Assembly: GCA_964549915.1 (NCBI GenBank)
Contig: CAZJWX010000002.1
Location: 124,001 to 188,000, forward strand
Reading direction: 5' to 3'
Source: JAUZRW01 sp964549915
GTDB lineage: Bacteria; Chloroflexota; Anaerolineae; Aggregatilineales; Phototrophicaceae
DNA: 64,000 nt
Shown here: one piece after another, positions 43,141 to 51,724 of the stretch
How positions within the stretch are numbered: position 1 is the stretch's first letter
Layout: each line of letters begins with the position of its first letter
Notes under the pieces: generated by a model
Database searches by the model: none
The model's input: the letters and a program-made list of their open reading frames with translations, nothing else
Told to the model about the DNA's origin: nothing
Program-made: the position numbers and the translations under genes

Positions 43141-43205
43141 AGGTGACTTCTTCCAACAAAGGCTAAGACGGTGCCCTACAACATGAGCATTTCATGAGTA
43201 AGGCG

Positions 43206-43211
43206 ATTATA
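43206..43211 (-). promoter_or_regulatory. Extended -10 promoter of ctaB
   Basis: TGGTATAAT on the minus strand, about 66 bases before the ATG. No good -35 is present, as expected for the extended -10 type. Confidence 0.6.
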
Positions 43212-43268
43212 CCAGAAATTTCAAATTGTGGCGCGTTTTTGTAGATTTCTGACGGACACTTATGTCGC

Positions 43269-43631
43269 TCAGGAAGTGGCTTCTGGCAGCGCTCCGGACT
43301 GCTGCCCTTCTTCGAGCGCTTCCGCTTCTTGCTGTTCCTGCTGCGCGAGTCGCTCTGCACGATTCGGCATCTCATTCACAGACTTCACCTGCCAGTTCAG
43401 GAACCAGAAAATCAGCGCGATCGTCAGTCCGGCACCCACCAGATTGAAAATCACGAAGACGATCCAGAAGAGAAACAGATTCGCCTGCTCTGGCGTCGCC
43501 GCGAAGGGGGAAGCCGCAGGATCCGTCGATTGAATGATAGTGGGAATTTGAGCGCCGATGCCTGCCGTGAGGACACCGCCCGCGATTACGATCACAACCA
43601 GACCCGCCAGGATCAATACACCGCGTCTCAC
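43269..43631 (-). CDS. Small two-helix membrane protein (120 aa)
   Basis: A GTG start at 43631 with GGAAGGA 6 bases upstream. Helix 1 is RGVLILAGLVVIVIAGGVL; a loop of about 25 residues follows; helix 2 is LFWIVFVIFNLVGAGLTIA. The C-terminus is Glu/Gln-rich. I do not recognise the family. It lies upstream of ctaB in the same direction and might be linked to respiratory-chain assembly, but ctaB has its own promoter. Inverted repeats lie upstream. Confidence 0.65.
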   Translation of the reverse strand: MRRGVLILAGLVVIVIAGGVLTAGIGAQIPTIIQSTDPAASPFAATPEQANLFLFWIVFVIFNLVGAGLTIALIFWFLNWQVKSVNEMPNRAERLAQQEQQEAEALEEGQQSGALPEATS

Positions 43632-43665
43632 GATTTTTTCCTTCCATTCGTCATAATAGGCTCTA

Positions 43666-43742
43666 ATTGTACAATTCTGCACAATCTGCTGCAAGCATGG
43701 CCTGTGGATTGCGCTGCACAATCATACCGTTCAATTGTGCAG
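43666..43742. promoter_or_regulatory. Cluster of TGCACAAT inverted repeats, putative operator
   Basis: CTGCACAAT (43714-43722) and ATTGTGCAG (43734-43742) are perfect 9-base arms 11 bases apart. TGCACAAT recurs at 43678-43685, and the palindrome ATTGTACAAT stands at 43666-43675. All precede the small membrane protein gene. Confidence 0.5.
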
Positions 43743-43765
43743 CGGACAATCTGTATACGCGGCAA

Positions 43766-45754
43766 TTATTCCAATCCAGCGATCGCCTCGTCGACGCGCT
43801 GCTGCGCACGGGCGATGGTCTCCTGGGCGGTGTTGGTCTCCTGGGCAATCGCCTCAAGGCGGTCTTGCGTCGCTTCGAGCTGGCCTAGCAGGCGATTGCG
43901 CAATGCCGCTTCCTGCCCGGTAGGCTGCAATGCACCCAGGTTGGCGCGAAGTTGCTCTTGCTCTTTATAGATGGCCTCGCGCTCTTCACTGAGGCGCTGC
44001 ACATCCTCGCGTGCGGCTTCAATCTCGCTCCACAGGTCAAGGATGGCCTTGAGTTCCTCATACAACGCCTGATCGAGGTAGCGGTCTTGCAGATACTGCG
44101 CCAGCTTGTCGTAAGTCAGGCGCTGAATTTCACGGCGTTCGTAGCGCAATCGGCGTTCCTGGCGCAAGAATTCGGCCTTGCCCTGCCCCGGAATGCTCAC
44201 ACGCCAGCGACGAACCTCGGCGGTTTCTGCGTCCGGCGCGGGTGTCTCGTAAAGGTCATATTGCGTGCGGATTGCCGCTTCAATCGTGATGATCTTCTCG
44301 TCGTTGGTGTGGTTCTCGATGATATAGCGTACCGAGTGCAGGTGCGATACCTGCTCGAAGAAAGCGCGGTCTTCAACCTTGACGCCGACGACATGAGTCT
44401 CGTTCTGCGGATGCTCGGTGACCTTGACTCCGAGTTCGACGGCATAGGGCAAATACACCTGCTGATCTTCCTTGGTGAAGGCGACGACGGCTTCCCCTTT
44501 GTAATCACCATCTTCGACGACGGTCACGGGACCGCGCTCCAGCGTGAGTTCGGTGTTGTTCTCGAAACGCAGGGCAGCGACCGGGTGCTTGGACACTTTG
44601 CTGCCATTGTAGAGCAATTCGCGCTCGTACTGCACCTCGCTGTTGAGGATCGGTACCAGCGCCGATTCGCCGCGCTTCACCGTGACGGGCGTAGTCACTG
44701 CGTACTGAAAGGTCTCGCCTGCGTCCCTGGTTGCCGTCGCGGCGGGTGCGGAGGCGGCTGCCTGCCCTTTCTCAATACGGCGCAGCAGACTGCCGCCACT
44801 TCTTTTGCCCCGCTCTTGCCTCTCCGCATCAAACTGCTGATCGGGCGTATCGGCGACGGCTCCCATGAACTGGCTTCTCGAAGCCTGCTGCCGCTTCCGC
44901 ATAGCCCCCTCGTATTCCACTGGTCCCGGCGCGATACGGCTCTCGTCTGCGACGGTCGGGCGTTCGGGGATGCGCGAGGCGTAGAGTTCGTAAATGAAGG
45001 AGATGGGCTGCCCTGCCACCAGAGTCACGCGTACATTCTCCAGGTCTTCCTCCAGCCGATTGTCGAACAAGCCCCAGCCTTGCAGCAGTGCGGTGCCCGT
45101 ACTGCCGTCCTCGTCGCGTTCCGCCACCAGGCGATAGCTCACGCGCCAGGTCGGGCTGGGTGAGACATAATACACCGCCAGATTGTGCTGCCCCTCACTC
45201 AAGCGCACCGTGACCACACGGCGGTCATCTTCCGCCATGCTGGTATCCAGGAAATAATCGAGGTCTTCGGCGGATTGGCTGTCTGCGATGCGGATGCCTC
45301 GCAAGTCTTCCAGGAAAACGACCCGCACCCCCTGTTCGGTCAGGAGCGATACAGTCGGCCTCTGCCCATCTTCATCCGAGAGACGCTTGCTGTACGAGAA
45401 ATCAACACCAATTACACGTCCGCGAACCGCTTCCTGTGTGCCGCGTGTAGCCTCTACCGTGACTTCGCACTGCCGCCCCCGCAAATCACGGAGTAAATCG
45501 CGCAGCGTGTTGGACTGCGAGAGGTTGACCGAACTGCTGGCGAGGCGTGCCTGCACATCCATTGGGGTCTGGTAGTGGATGCCGAGCACCTGTCCGCCGC
45601 CCTGGGCGAACACAGCCAGGCTCTTGAGAACGTCGTTCACTTCGTCGCTGCGGAAAGTGAGCTGCACCTGTTCCCCGTCCACTTCGCCCTGGCGGACGAA
45701 GAAACCTACGCCGTGCTTATAGAGCACCATCTCACGAACGGGCAGATTTGCCAT
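43766..45754 (-). CDS. DUF4139 domain protein
   Basis: 662 residues. The N-terminal part begins MANLPVREMVLYKHGVGFFVRQG. A central DUF4139 region has LAVYYVSPSPTWRVSYRLV and LLQGWGLFDNRLEEDLENVRVTLVAG. The C-terminal 110 residues form a coiled coil (EREAIYKEQEQLRANLGALQ in part). A low-complexity Ala stretch interrupts the middle. No signal peptide is present, unlike many DUF4139 proteins, so it appears cytosolic. Function unknown. The ATG at 45754 has AAGGGGG upstream. Confidence 0.83.
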   Translation of the reverse strand: MANLPVREMVLYKHGVGFFVRQGEVDGEQVQLTFRSDEVNDVLKSLAVFAQGGGQVLGIHYQTPMDVQARLASSSVNLSQSNTLRDLLRDLRGRQCEVTVEATRGTQEAVRGRVIGVDFSYSKRLSDEDGQRPTVSLLTEQGVRVVFLEDLRGIRIADSQSAEDLDYFLDTSMAEDDRRVVTVRLSEGQHNLAVYYVSPSPTWRVSYRLVAERDEDGSTGTALLQGWGLFDNRLEEDLENVRVTLVAGQPISFIYELYASRIPERPTVADESRIAPGPVEYEGAMRKRQQASRSQFMGAVADTPDQQFDAERQERGKRSGGSLLRRIEKGQAAASAPAATATRDAGETFQYAVTTPVTVKRGESALVPILNSEVQYERELLYNGSKVSKHPVAALRFENNTELTLERGPVTVVEDGDYKGEAVVAFTKEDQQVYLPYAVELGVKVTEHPQNETHVVGVKVEDRAFFEQVSHLHSVRYIIENHTNDEKIITIEAAIRTQYDLYETPAPDAETAEVRRWRVSIPGQGKAEFLRQERRLRYERREIQRLTYDKLAQYLQDRYLDQALYEELKAILDLWSEIEAAREDVQRLSEEREAIYKEQEQLRANLGALQPTGQEAALRNRLLGQLEATQDRLEAIAQETNTAQETIARAQQRVDEAIAGLE

Positions 45755-45807
45755 GTGTTTCCCCCTTATATTGGCTGATTGTTCAGATTCGGATGTGCGG
45801 ATTGCGA

Positions 45808-45833
45808 GGGCATGACAACAAAGGATCATGCCC
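45808..45833. other. Hairpin between the histidine kinase and DUF4139 genes
   Basis: GGGCATGA and TCATGCCC form an 8-pair stem with a 10-base loop and no T tract. It may end the purA-kinase transcript without a U tract, or be an operator. Confidence 0.4.
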
Positions 45834-45862
45834 CTGCGAGGATATGCTGAGGATCGCAGTGT

Positions 45863-46675
45863 TCAGTACAATTCGTGGGCGTCGCTGTCTTCCAATTCTT
45901 CGCGGACTTCCTGCATGCGGTCGTCCATGTCGTCTGGCGGCTCACGGTCATGATCTGGTGACGAGGTATTGGCACGCGGCAGCGTGAAGTGAAAGGTGCT
46001 GCCCTCTCCTACGGTGCTTTCCATGCCCACCTGCCCGCCGTGCTTCTCGACGACGCCTTTGACAATCGCCAGCCCCAGCCCGGTGCCTTCGATCTTGCGA
46101 CGATCTTTCGCATTCACGCGGTAGAATTTCTCGAAGACGCGGGCTTGATCCGCTTCCGGAATTCCCAGACCGGTATCGCGCACGCTGACCTGCACGAAGT
46201 CGCCGTTGTTTTCCGCACCGATGACGATTTCGCCGCCGATGCGGTTGTACTTGATGGCGTTGCTCAGCAAATTGGCGATCACATGGGAGATCATGCGCTT
46301 GTCCGCGTGGGCGAACTGCGCTGAGGCGGGAACGTCCGCCGTCACGGTGACTTGCTTCTCTTCCACCATGCCGCTGAGGAAGCTAATCGCCTCATCGACA
46401 ATCTGCTTGAGATCGACCACTTCAATGTCGAACTCCATATCGGCTTCCATGCGGGCGAAATCCAGCATCTCATCAATGATGCGCTGCATGCGCTCTAGCC
46501 CGGACTGCGCTTGATCACAGAAACGGCGCTGACGCTCGTTCAATTCGCCGGAGTGCTCTATCAATTCTACGAAACTCTTCACCGCCGCCAGGGGCGTCTT
46601 CAAATCATGGACGAAGTTGTGCAACAGATCAAAATCGTCGTTTTGCTTCTTCTTGTTCTTCTTCGCCATCTTCAA
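45863..46675 (-). CDS. Soluble sensor histidine kinase
   Basis: 270 residues with no membrane helix and no sensor domain: after a Lys-rich start comes HisKA directly, with the phospho-His at H23 in NFVHDLKTPLAAV. HATPase_c follows with the N box NLLSNAIKYN, DTGLGIP and GTGLGLAIV. The tail is acidic. Its signal must come from a partner protein. The start overlaps the stop of the BtuF-like gene by 4 bases, making that protein the first candidate partner. No response regulator is nearby. Confidence 0.9.
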   Translation of the reverse strand: MKMAKKNKKKQNDDFDLLHNFVHDLKTPLAAVKSFVELIEHSGELNERQRRFCDQAQSGLERMQRIIDEMLDFARMEADMEFDIEVVDLKQIVDEAISFLSGMVEEKQVTVTADVPASAQFAHADKRMISHVIANLLSNAIKYNRIGGEIVIGAENNGDFVQVSVRDTGLGIPEADQARVFEKFYRVNAKDRRKIEGTGLGLAIVKGVVEKHGGQVGMESTVGEGSTFHFTLPRANTSSPDHDREPPDDMDDRMQEVREELEDSDAHELY

Positions 46676-47562
46676 TCCAACCGAAAATATGCGGGCAGTT
46701 GATCGAACGCATGAGCCACACGAGTCCCGTGCCAGGTCAGCAGCGTACCATCGACCAGATGAATGCGGTCATGCTTCGCCGCAGGCACATCCAGTTCGCG
46801 GAAAATCTCCACATGTGCTTCCGTGAAGAGGAACGGCTCGCTCGGCAGCAGAATCACATCTGGCTGCGCGGCAACCACTTCCTCCATGCTGATACGCGGA
46901 TAACGTGTATCACGTCCCTGCACACGCGGATCATCCGGGGAGAGGGCCTCCGCCTGACCCAGATCAGCCTTCAGGGGGAACTGGCGCTCGCGCTCTGCGA
47001 AAGCGTTGGCTCCCCCACAGACCCGCAGGACATCATGCAGGTAGGTATTGGCGTTGGCTGTCATCAACGGATCGTACCAGATGGGCACGAAGACGCGCGG
47101 CGGCTCCTCCGTACGCGCCTCAATCAACCCCAACAGCCGATCATAGGTCTGCTCGATCAACCGCACACGGGGAACCATGCTCGTCTCCTCGAAGACGTTC
47201 ATGATATCCCAGAGCAGGTTGAAGACATCCTGCACCGTTTCCGGCAGGGTCGCCCAGACCGGGATTCCGGCAGCGCTCAGGGCTTGTGCATCTTCTTTGC
47301 GGTTCTCCTCTACGTTGACGATCACCACATCCGGCTGCAATTCAATGATACGTTCTACATCCGGATTCTTGGTACCGCCCAACGCGGGGATGCGGTCAAC
47401 CTGCCCAATGGGGTAAATGCAATACGAGGTGCGCCCCACAAGCCGACTGCCCAGATTCAAGTCGAAAAGAGTTTCTGTGACGCTGGGAACCAGGGAGACC
47501 ACCGTCTGCGGCGGTTCGCTCACTGGCGCTTCTAGCGAATACGTATAGGTTTCAGCACTCAT
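46672..47562 (-). CDS. BtuF/helical-backbone metal-receptor-like protein without signal peptide
   Basis: 296 residues of the class III periplasmic-binding fold: VVSLVPSVTETLFDLNLGSRLVG, ALGGTKNPDVERIIELQPDVVI and AQPDVILLPSEPF. Members bind cobalamin, haem or iron chelates for ABC uptake. This one has no signal peptide or lipobox, so it should be cytosolic, and no permease is nearby. It is sandwiched with 4-base overlaps between purA and a soluble histidine kinase, which suggests a sensing role. Confidence 0.85.
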   Translation of the reverse strand: MSAETYTYSLEAPVSEPPQTVVSLVPSVTETLFDLNLGSRLVGRTSYCIYPIGQVDRIPALGGTKNPDVERIIELQPDVVIVNVEENRKEDAQALSAAGIPVWATLPETVQDVFNLLWDIMNVFEETSMVPRVRLIEQTYDRLLGLIEARTEEPPRVFVPIWYDPLMTANANTYLHDVLRVCGGANAFAERERQFPLKADLGQAEALSPDDPRVQGRDTRYPRISMEEVVAAQPDVILLPSEPFLFTEAHVEIFRELDVPAAKHDRIHLVDGTLLTWHGTRVAHAFDQLPAYFRLD

Positions 47563-48833
47563 AGTTGCACAATTTGCTGCCGTTCAGGGCCTACGCTGAC
47601 GATTGGAATCGGGACTTCGCACAAGGCTGCTACCCGTTTTATATAGTCAAGCGCCGCTTTGGGCAAATCTTCTGCCGCGCGTGCGCCGGAAATATCTTCC
47701 GTCCAGCCGGGCATTGTCTCATAAATCGGCGTGGCACGTTCAACCTGCGCCACTGTCGCCGGAGGAACTTCATAGCGTTCGCCGTCAATCTCATAGGCGA
47801 CGGCGATCTTCAGTTCGTCGAAACCTGTGAGTACATCCAGCTTCGTCAGGAGCAATTCTGTGAAGCCATTGACCATCGCGCTGTAGCGCAGCATGACCAC
47901 GTCCAACCAACCCGTCCGGCGCGGACGCCCGGTTGTAGTGCCAAATTCGTCCCAGTAATTCTCACCCGTACCGCGCAACCGGGCAGCGACTTCGTCATCG
48001 AGTTCGGTAGGCATTGGCCCCCCGCCCACGCGGGTGCTGAACGCCTTCGCCACGCCCACGACGCGATCAACGTATGCCGGGCCAACTCCCAGCCCGGTCA
48101 GTGCGCCGCCGACAGAGGGTGAAGAACTGGTCACGAAGGGGTAGCTGCCATGATCGACATCCAACAGCGTTCCCTGGGCGCCCTCGCAGACGATACGCGC
48201 CTCCTGGCGCAAGCGCTGATTGAGGTAAACCGTTGTCTCCTGGATGAAAGGGCGGAGCTTTTCGGCAGCGGTGACGTACTGCTGCACCCCGGCAGCGACA
48301 TCCACCGGAGCAGGCAGGGCCGCGTTGTGTTCTTGCAAGAGGGCGGTCATCGAATCGGCGAAATCTTCCAGGTCGAGCATCTGCCCCATACGCAGGCCGC
48401 GCCGTCCCACCTTGTCCAGATAGGCCGGGCCGATGCCGCGCAGCGTAGTACCCAGCGCTTTCTCGCCGCGTGCCGTCTCCTTCGCCCGATCCAATTCAAT
48501 GTGTGCGGGTGTGATGATGTGCGCCCGCGAGCTAATCACCAGATTGTCCGGCGTGATCGTCACGCCCTGTTCGCGCAGGCGCTCAATTTCCACCAGCAGG
48601 TTCACGGGGTTGATCACCATACCGTTGCCCATGACGGACACAACACCGGGGTGCAAGATCCCGGATGGAACCAGATGCAATTTGTAGACTTCCCCATCGA
48701 TGGCGACTGTATGACCGGCGTTATCACCACCGCCATAACGCGCCACGATCTGCGCATCTGCCGCCAACCAATCGACGAAGCGACCTTTCCCCTCGTCACC
48801 CCACTGCGCGCCAATCAAAACTGTTACAGGCAT
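47559..48833 (-). CDS. purA: Adenylosuccinate synthetase
   Basis: 424 residues. Forms adenylosuccinate from IMP, Asp and GTP in AMP synthesis. Motifs: IGAQWGDEGKGRFVDWLA, GGDNAGHTV (catalytic His), GTTLRGIGPAYLDK, GAQGTLLDVDHGSYPFVTSS and a C-terminal GTP-binding VGPERQQ. All are standard. It leads a transcript that continues into the BtuF-like and kinase genes. Confidence 0.96.
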   Translation of the reverse strand: MPVTVLIGAQWGDEGKGRFVDWLAADAQIVARYGGGDNAGHTVAIDGEVYKLHLVPSGILHPGVVSVMGNGMVINPVNLLVEIERLREQGVTITPDNLVISSRAHIITPAHIELDRAKETARGEKALGTTLRGIGPAYLDKVGRRGLRMGQMLDLEDFADSMTALLQEHNAALPAPVDVAAGVQQYVTAAEKLRPFIQETTVYLNQRLRQEARIVCEGAQGTLLDVDHGSYPFVTSSSPSVGGALTGLGVGPAYVDRVVGVAKAFSTRVGGGPMPTELDDEVAARLRGTGENYWDEFGTTTGRPRRTGWLDVVMLRYSAMVNGFTELLLTKLDVLTGFDELKIAVAYEIDGERYEVPPATVAQVERATPIYETMPGWTEDISGARAAEDLPKAALDYIKRVAALCEVPIPIVSVGPERQQIVQL

Positions 48834-48928
48834 TCAACCGATCCTTCTGCCGTATAACCCAATATCAGTCACCAGAGAAAAATGAGGGACACTGTGCAGC
48901 GCCCCTTACAATGCGTGTTGCTGTGCAA

Positions 48929-48958
48929 AGTGTAACACCATCCAGGTTGGTTTTCCAA
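48929..48958 (-). promoter_or_regulatory. Probable promoter of purA
   Basis: On the minus strand TTGGAA, an 18-base spacer and TACACT. The -35 overlaps a GGTTGG/CCAACC hairpin (48945-48960). The rest of 48834-48996 shows nothing else. Confidence 0.4.
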
Positions 48959-48996
48959 CCACCCGCGATGTGCCGAATCAGGAATGATGGGGCGCA

Positions 48997-49650
48997 TCAG
49001 GAGGCGTAGTTACTCCCCAGCGAAACCGTCACCTGCTTCTCACCCCATAATTCGACCTGCCCATCCGCACCCAGCACCAGCGCTGACCCCCGCGCCACAT
49101 TGATCGCCACCGCATCGGCGATTTCGTTGAGTACGGCCTGCACCGCACGCGAGTCGTCAATACCCATCGACTCGGGTTCGATGAAGGCATTCTGCACCCA
49201 GTTGAAGCCTTCCAGCAGTTCGCCACCGTCGGAAACAACCCATCGCCCGAAGAGATTGATGGTCAGCCCTTCCAGCAGAATCACTGCGCCGCGCTCATAC
49301 GCCTGCTTGAGCGCTTCCAATCCCGCGCCGCGCAGCGCCCCATAGAGCGCATCCAGGCTTGAACCTGTTTCAACTGCGATGAAGCTCGCCATCTTCATCT
49401 GCTCCTCGATCTCATCGGGCGAATCAAATTGTAGATCGACGAAGTAGCCAGCGCGTGCGCCCAGGTCTTCCAGGTCGTCCTTCAGCGAATCGCCGCCATC
49501 ATCTGCCAGCGAGATCACCACCGAAGTGCCGTAGCCACCGGCACGCGCCAGCGCCTGCGCCCGCACTTCGCTGACCGCATCGTTACCGCCAGAAAAGACC
49601 AGCCACCCCCGTCCGCTGATGTACTTCAGTACCTGCCCTTGCTCTTCCAT
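48997..49650 (-). CDS. Cyanophycinase-like (peptidase S51 fold) protein lacking the Ser nucleophile
   Basis: 217 residues with the flavodoxin-like S51 fold: VFSGGNDAVSEVR, VETGSSLDALYGALRG (the GGxQ position) and RGAVILLEGLTINLFG. In active peptidases the last strand ends in GTSAGA, which carries the nucleophile; here GLTINLFG (about 128-135) has none. The His/Glu part is also not visible. It is probably a binding or structural protein. Its ATG overlaps the stop of the M20 gene by one base. Confidence 0.62.
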   Translation of the reverse strand: MEEQGQVLKYISGRGWLVFSGGNDAVSEVRAQALARAGGYGTSVVISLADDGGDSLKDDLEDLGARAGYFVDLQFDSPDEIEEQMKMASFIAVETGSSLDALYGALRGAGLEALKQAYERGAVILLEGLTINLFGRWVVSDGGELLEGFNWVQNAFIEPESMGIDDSRAVQAVLNEIADAVAINVARGSALVLGADGQVELWGEKQVTVSLGSNYAS

Positions 49651-50840
49651 CAGTCGCCTCCTACGACATACTCCGCGACGGCAGCCGAGAGCATCGCCAC
49701 GCCCAGCGGCAGCACGTCTTCGTCAAAATCGAAGCGCGGGTGATGATGCGGGTAGTTCAATTCGCGTTCGTCGTTGGCACTGCCCAGGAAGAAGAAGAAC
49801 CCCGGCACATCGGTCATGAAGACGCCCACATCTTCCGCGCCCATTGTCCGTTCCATGACGAAATCATCCTCTTGCTTGCCCAGCTTGCGGAAGGCGCTCC
49901 GCGCTCTTTGGGCCACTTCGGGATGATTGCTGACGGCCTCGGTGTAATGCTGGATGTCGATGTCAATTTCGCAGCCCAAAGCCGCCGCCGTGTGCTGTGC
50001 GATCTCGCGCATCCGTTCTTCCACCAGGTCGCGCATTTCGTAGGTGAAGGTGCGGAATGTGCCGTTGAGATAGGCCGAGTCAGGAATCACGTTGCTGGTG
50101 GTGCCACTGTGGATCTGCGTCACCGAAACTACCGCCGTATCCAGCGGATCGGCATTGCGGGCGACGATGGTCTGAAAGGCCGTGACCATCTGCGCGGCAC
50201 AAACTACCGGATCAACAGCAAGATTCGGCAGCGCACCATGCCCGCCTTTGCCACGAATGGTGATCTTGAAATCCGAAGCCGCCGCCATCACGGGACCATC
50301 CGCCACGCCGACAGTTCCCAGGGGCATCGTATTCCAGATGTGCAGCCCCAGGCTCACATCCGGACGCGGATCGCGCAGTGCGCCGTCAGCAACCATGGCT
50401 TCAGCGCCACCGCCAATCTCTTCTGCTGGCTGGAAGACGAATTTGATGCGTCCGGCAATCTGGTTGCGATGTTGTGCGAAGAGCCGTGCAACCCCCAGGC
50501 CAATCGCCGTGTGCGCGTCGTGTCCGCAGGCGTGCATCTTGCCCGGAATCGTCGAGACATACTCTGCTGTGTTCTGTTCCTCAATCGGCAGTGCGTCCAT
50601 GTCAGCACGCACCAGCACCGTCGGGCCATCCTGCGCCCCTTCCAGGATGCCAATGACGCCCGTTTTGCCTACACCCGTCTGCACTTCCAGCCCCAGCTCG
50701 CCCAGCGCCTGCGCCACGATTCCGGCGGTGCGCACTTCTTCAAAGGCTAGTTCAGGATGCATATGGAAGTCTCGACGGCGCGCGATCAGTTCATCGCGCA
50801 TGGCCTCGGCTTCTTCCATGAATTGAATACTCATCATCAT
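49650..50840 (-). CDS. M20-family amidohydrolase (carboxypeptidase Ss1/IAA-amino acid hydrolase type)
   Basis: 396 residues. Removes acyl groups from N-acyl amino acids or similar amides using two metals. Motifs: RRRDFHMHPELAFEE, HACGHDAHTAIGLG (metal-binding Cys/His), FQPAEEIGGGAEAMV (catalytic and bridging Glu), GLHIWNTMPLGTVG and a dimerisation insert GKGGHGALPNLAVDPV. ATG at 50840 follows AGGAAAGAG. It lies 18 bases after the PIG-L gene, so two deacylating enzymes share a transcript. Confidence 0.92.
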   Translation of the reverse strand: MMMSIQFMEEAEAMRDELIARRRDFHMHPELAFEEVRTAGIVAQALGELGLEVQTGVGKTGVIGILEGAQDGPTVLVRADMDALPIEEQNTAEYVSTIPGKMHACGHDAHTAIGLGVARLFAQHRNQIAGRIKFVFQPAEEIGGGAEAMVADGALRDPRPDVSLGLHIWNTMPLGTVGVADGPVMAAASDFKITIRGKGGHGALPNLAVDPVVCAAQMVTAFQTIVARNADPLDTAVVSVTQIHSGTTSNVIPDSAYLNGTFRTFTYEMRDLVEERMREIAQHTAAALGCEIDIDIQHYTEAVSNHPEVAQRARSAFRKLGKQEDDFVMERTMGAEDVGVFMTDVPGFFFFLGSANDERELNYPHHHPRFDFDEDVLPLGVAMLSAAVAEYVVGGD

Positions 50841-50858
50841 CTCTTTCCTGTGCTGCAA

Positions 50859-51587
50859 TCACGGGCGCAATTGTATCACGTGAAACGGTTCCGTGTGGCG
50901 GGGCTGATCCGGTGGCGCTTTCGGATCGAGCGAACGCTCATAGATACGATCGCGCAGTTTTTCCGGCTCTTTGATCTGGCTCTTGTGTTCGACCAGCGCC
51001 TGGATCTGCGTGTCGAGATGTTCGCTGACATCGACGAAGACCGTCGGCTGCTCCGGACGGCAAATATAGACGGTGAGCGCCTTGTGCGGTTCCAACCCCT
51101 CATCCCGTTCTAACTCGATGAAATTCAGGCGATCGCGTGCGGCGGGGAAGACGGCTTCCAGCGTCGCCGCACCAATAGCACGATGATCCGGGTGGTTGAT
51201 GCCACCATTGCCATACCAGTAGCGCGTCGGGTCGAGCGTGACGACGACATCCGGCTTTGTCAGGCGAATTACGCGAGTGATGTCGCGGCGCAGTTCCAGG
51301 TTGGGGAATAATTCACCGTCTTTGTAGCGCAAGAAAATCACGTCATTTACGCCCAGGACTTCAGCGGCGCGTTGTGTCTCTTCTTCGCGAATAGCCGCCA
51401 GGGTCTCCGAAGTCATCTCCAATTCCGGGCTGCCTTTGTCGCCGCTGGTCGCCAACAAGAATGTGATTTCCGCGCCTTCCGCCGCCCAACGTGCAAAGGT
51501 TCCGCCTGCAAAAAATTCTGCGTCATCCGGGTGCGCGAACACGCCCAACACGCGCCGGGGCGCTTCCGGCTGCTGCTCGTCTGCCAT
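50859..51587 (-). CDS. PIG-L family deacetylase
   Basis: 242 residues. The zinc motif is VFAHPDDAEFFAGGTFARW (AHPDDAE), with INHPDHRAIG giving the third His. Members deacetylate GlcNAc-type sugars, as in mycothiol, bacillithiol or GPI precursors. Substrate specificity is unclear; bacillithiol-type BshB is one option, but no bshA or bshC is nearby. It starts 137 bases after ricT, beyond a strong hairpin. Confidence 0.9.
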   Translation of the reverse strand: MADEQQPEAPRRVLGVFAHPDDAEFFAGGTFARWAAEGAEITFLLATSGDKGSPELEMTSETLAAIREEETQRAAEVLGVNDVIFLRYKDGELFPNLELRRDITRVIRLTKPDVVVTLDPTRYWYGNGGINHPDHRAIGAATLEAVFPAARDRLNFIELERDEGLEPHKALTVYICRPEQPTVFVDVSEHLDTQIQALVEHKSQIKEPEKLRDRIYERSLDPKAPPDQPRHTEPFHVIQLRP

Positions 51588-51686
51588 GTGTTCTGTCCTT
51601 GTGTGTGATTGCGAAGTTCATTCCGGTGCTGAAGTGTACCTGGGGAAGTCCCACGACGGCTACCCTGGGATGCTTGCAAGAATCAA

Positions 51687-51712
51687 CTGGGGCAAGCAGA
51701 AACTTGCCCCAG
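51687..51712 (-). terminator. Strong 10-pair hairpin after the PSP1 gene
   Basis: CTGGGGCAAG pairs perfectly with CTTGCCCCAG around a 6-base loop, 13 bases after the stop. The minus-strand tail is TTGATTCTTG, a weak U tract, so termination may be partial. Confidence 0.55.
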
Positions 51713-51724
51713 AAAAACCTGGAT

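Noticed and set aside
49740..50750. 336-codon open frame antisense to the M20 amidohydrolase
   Set aside because: M20 metal motifs are clear on the minus strand; the antisense frame has no start context or family.
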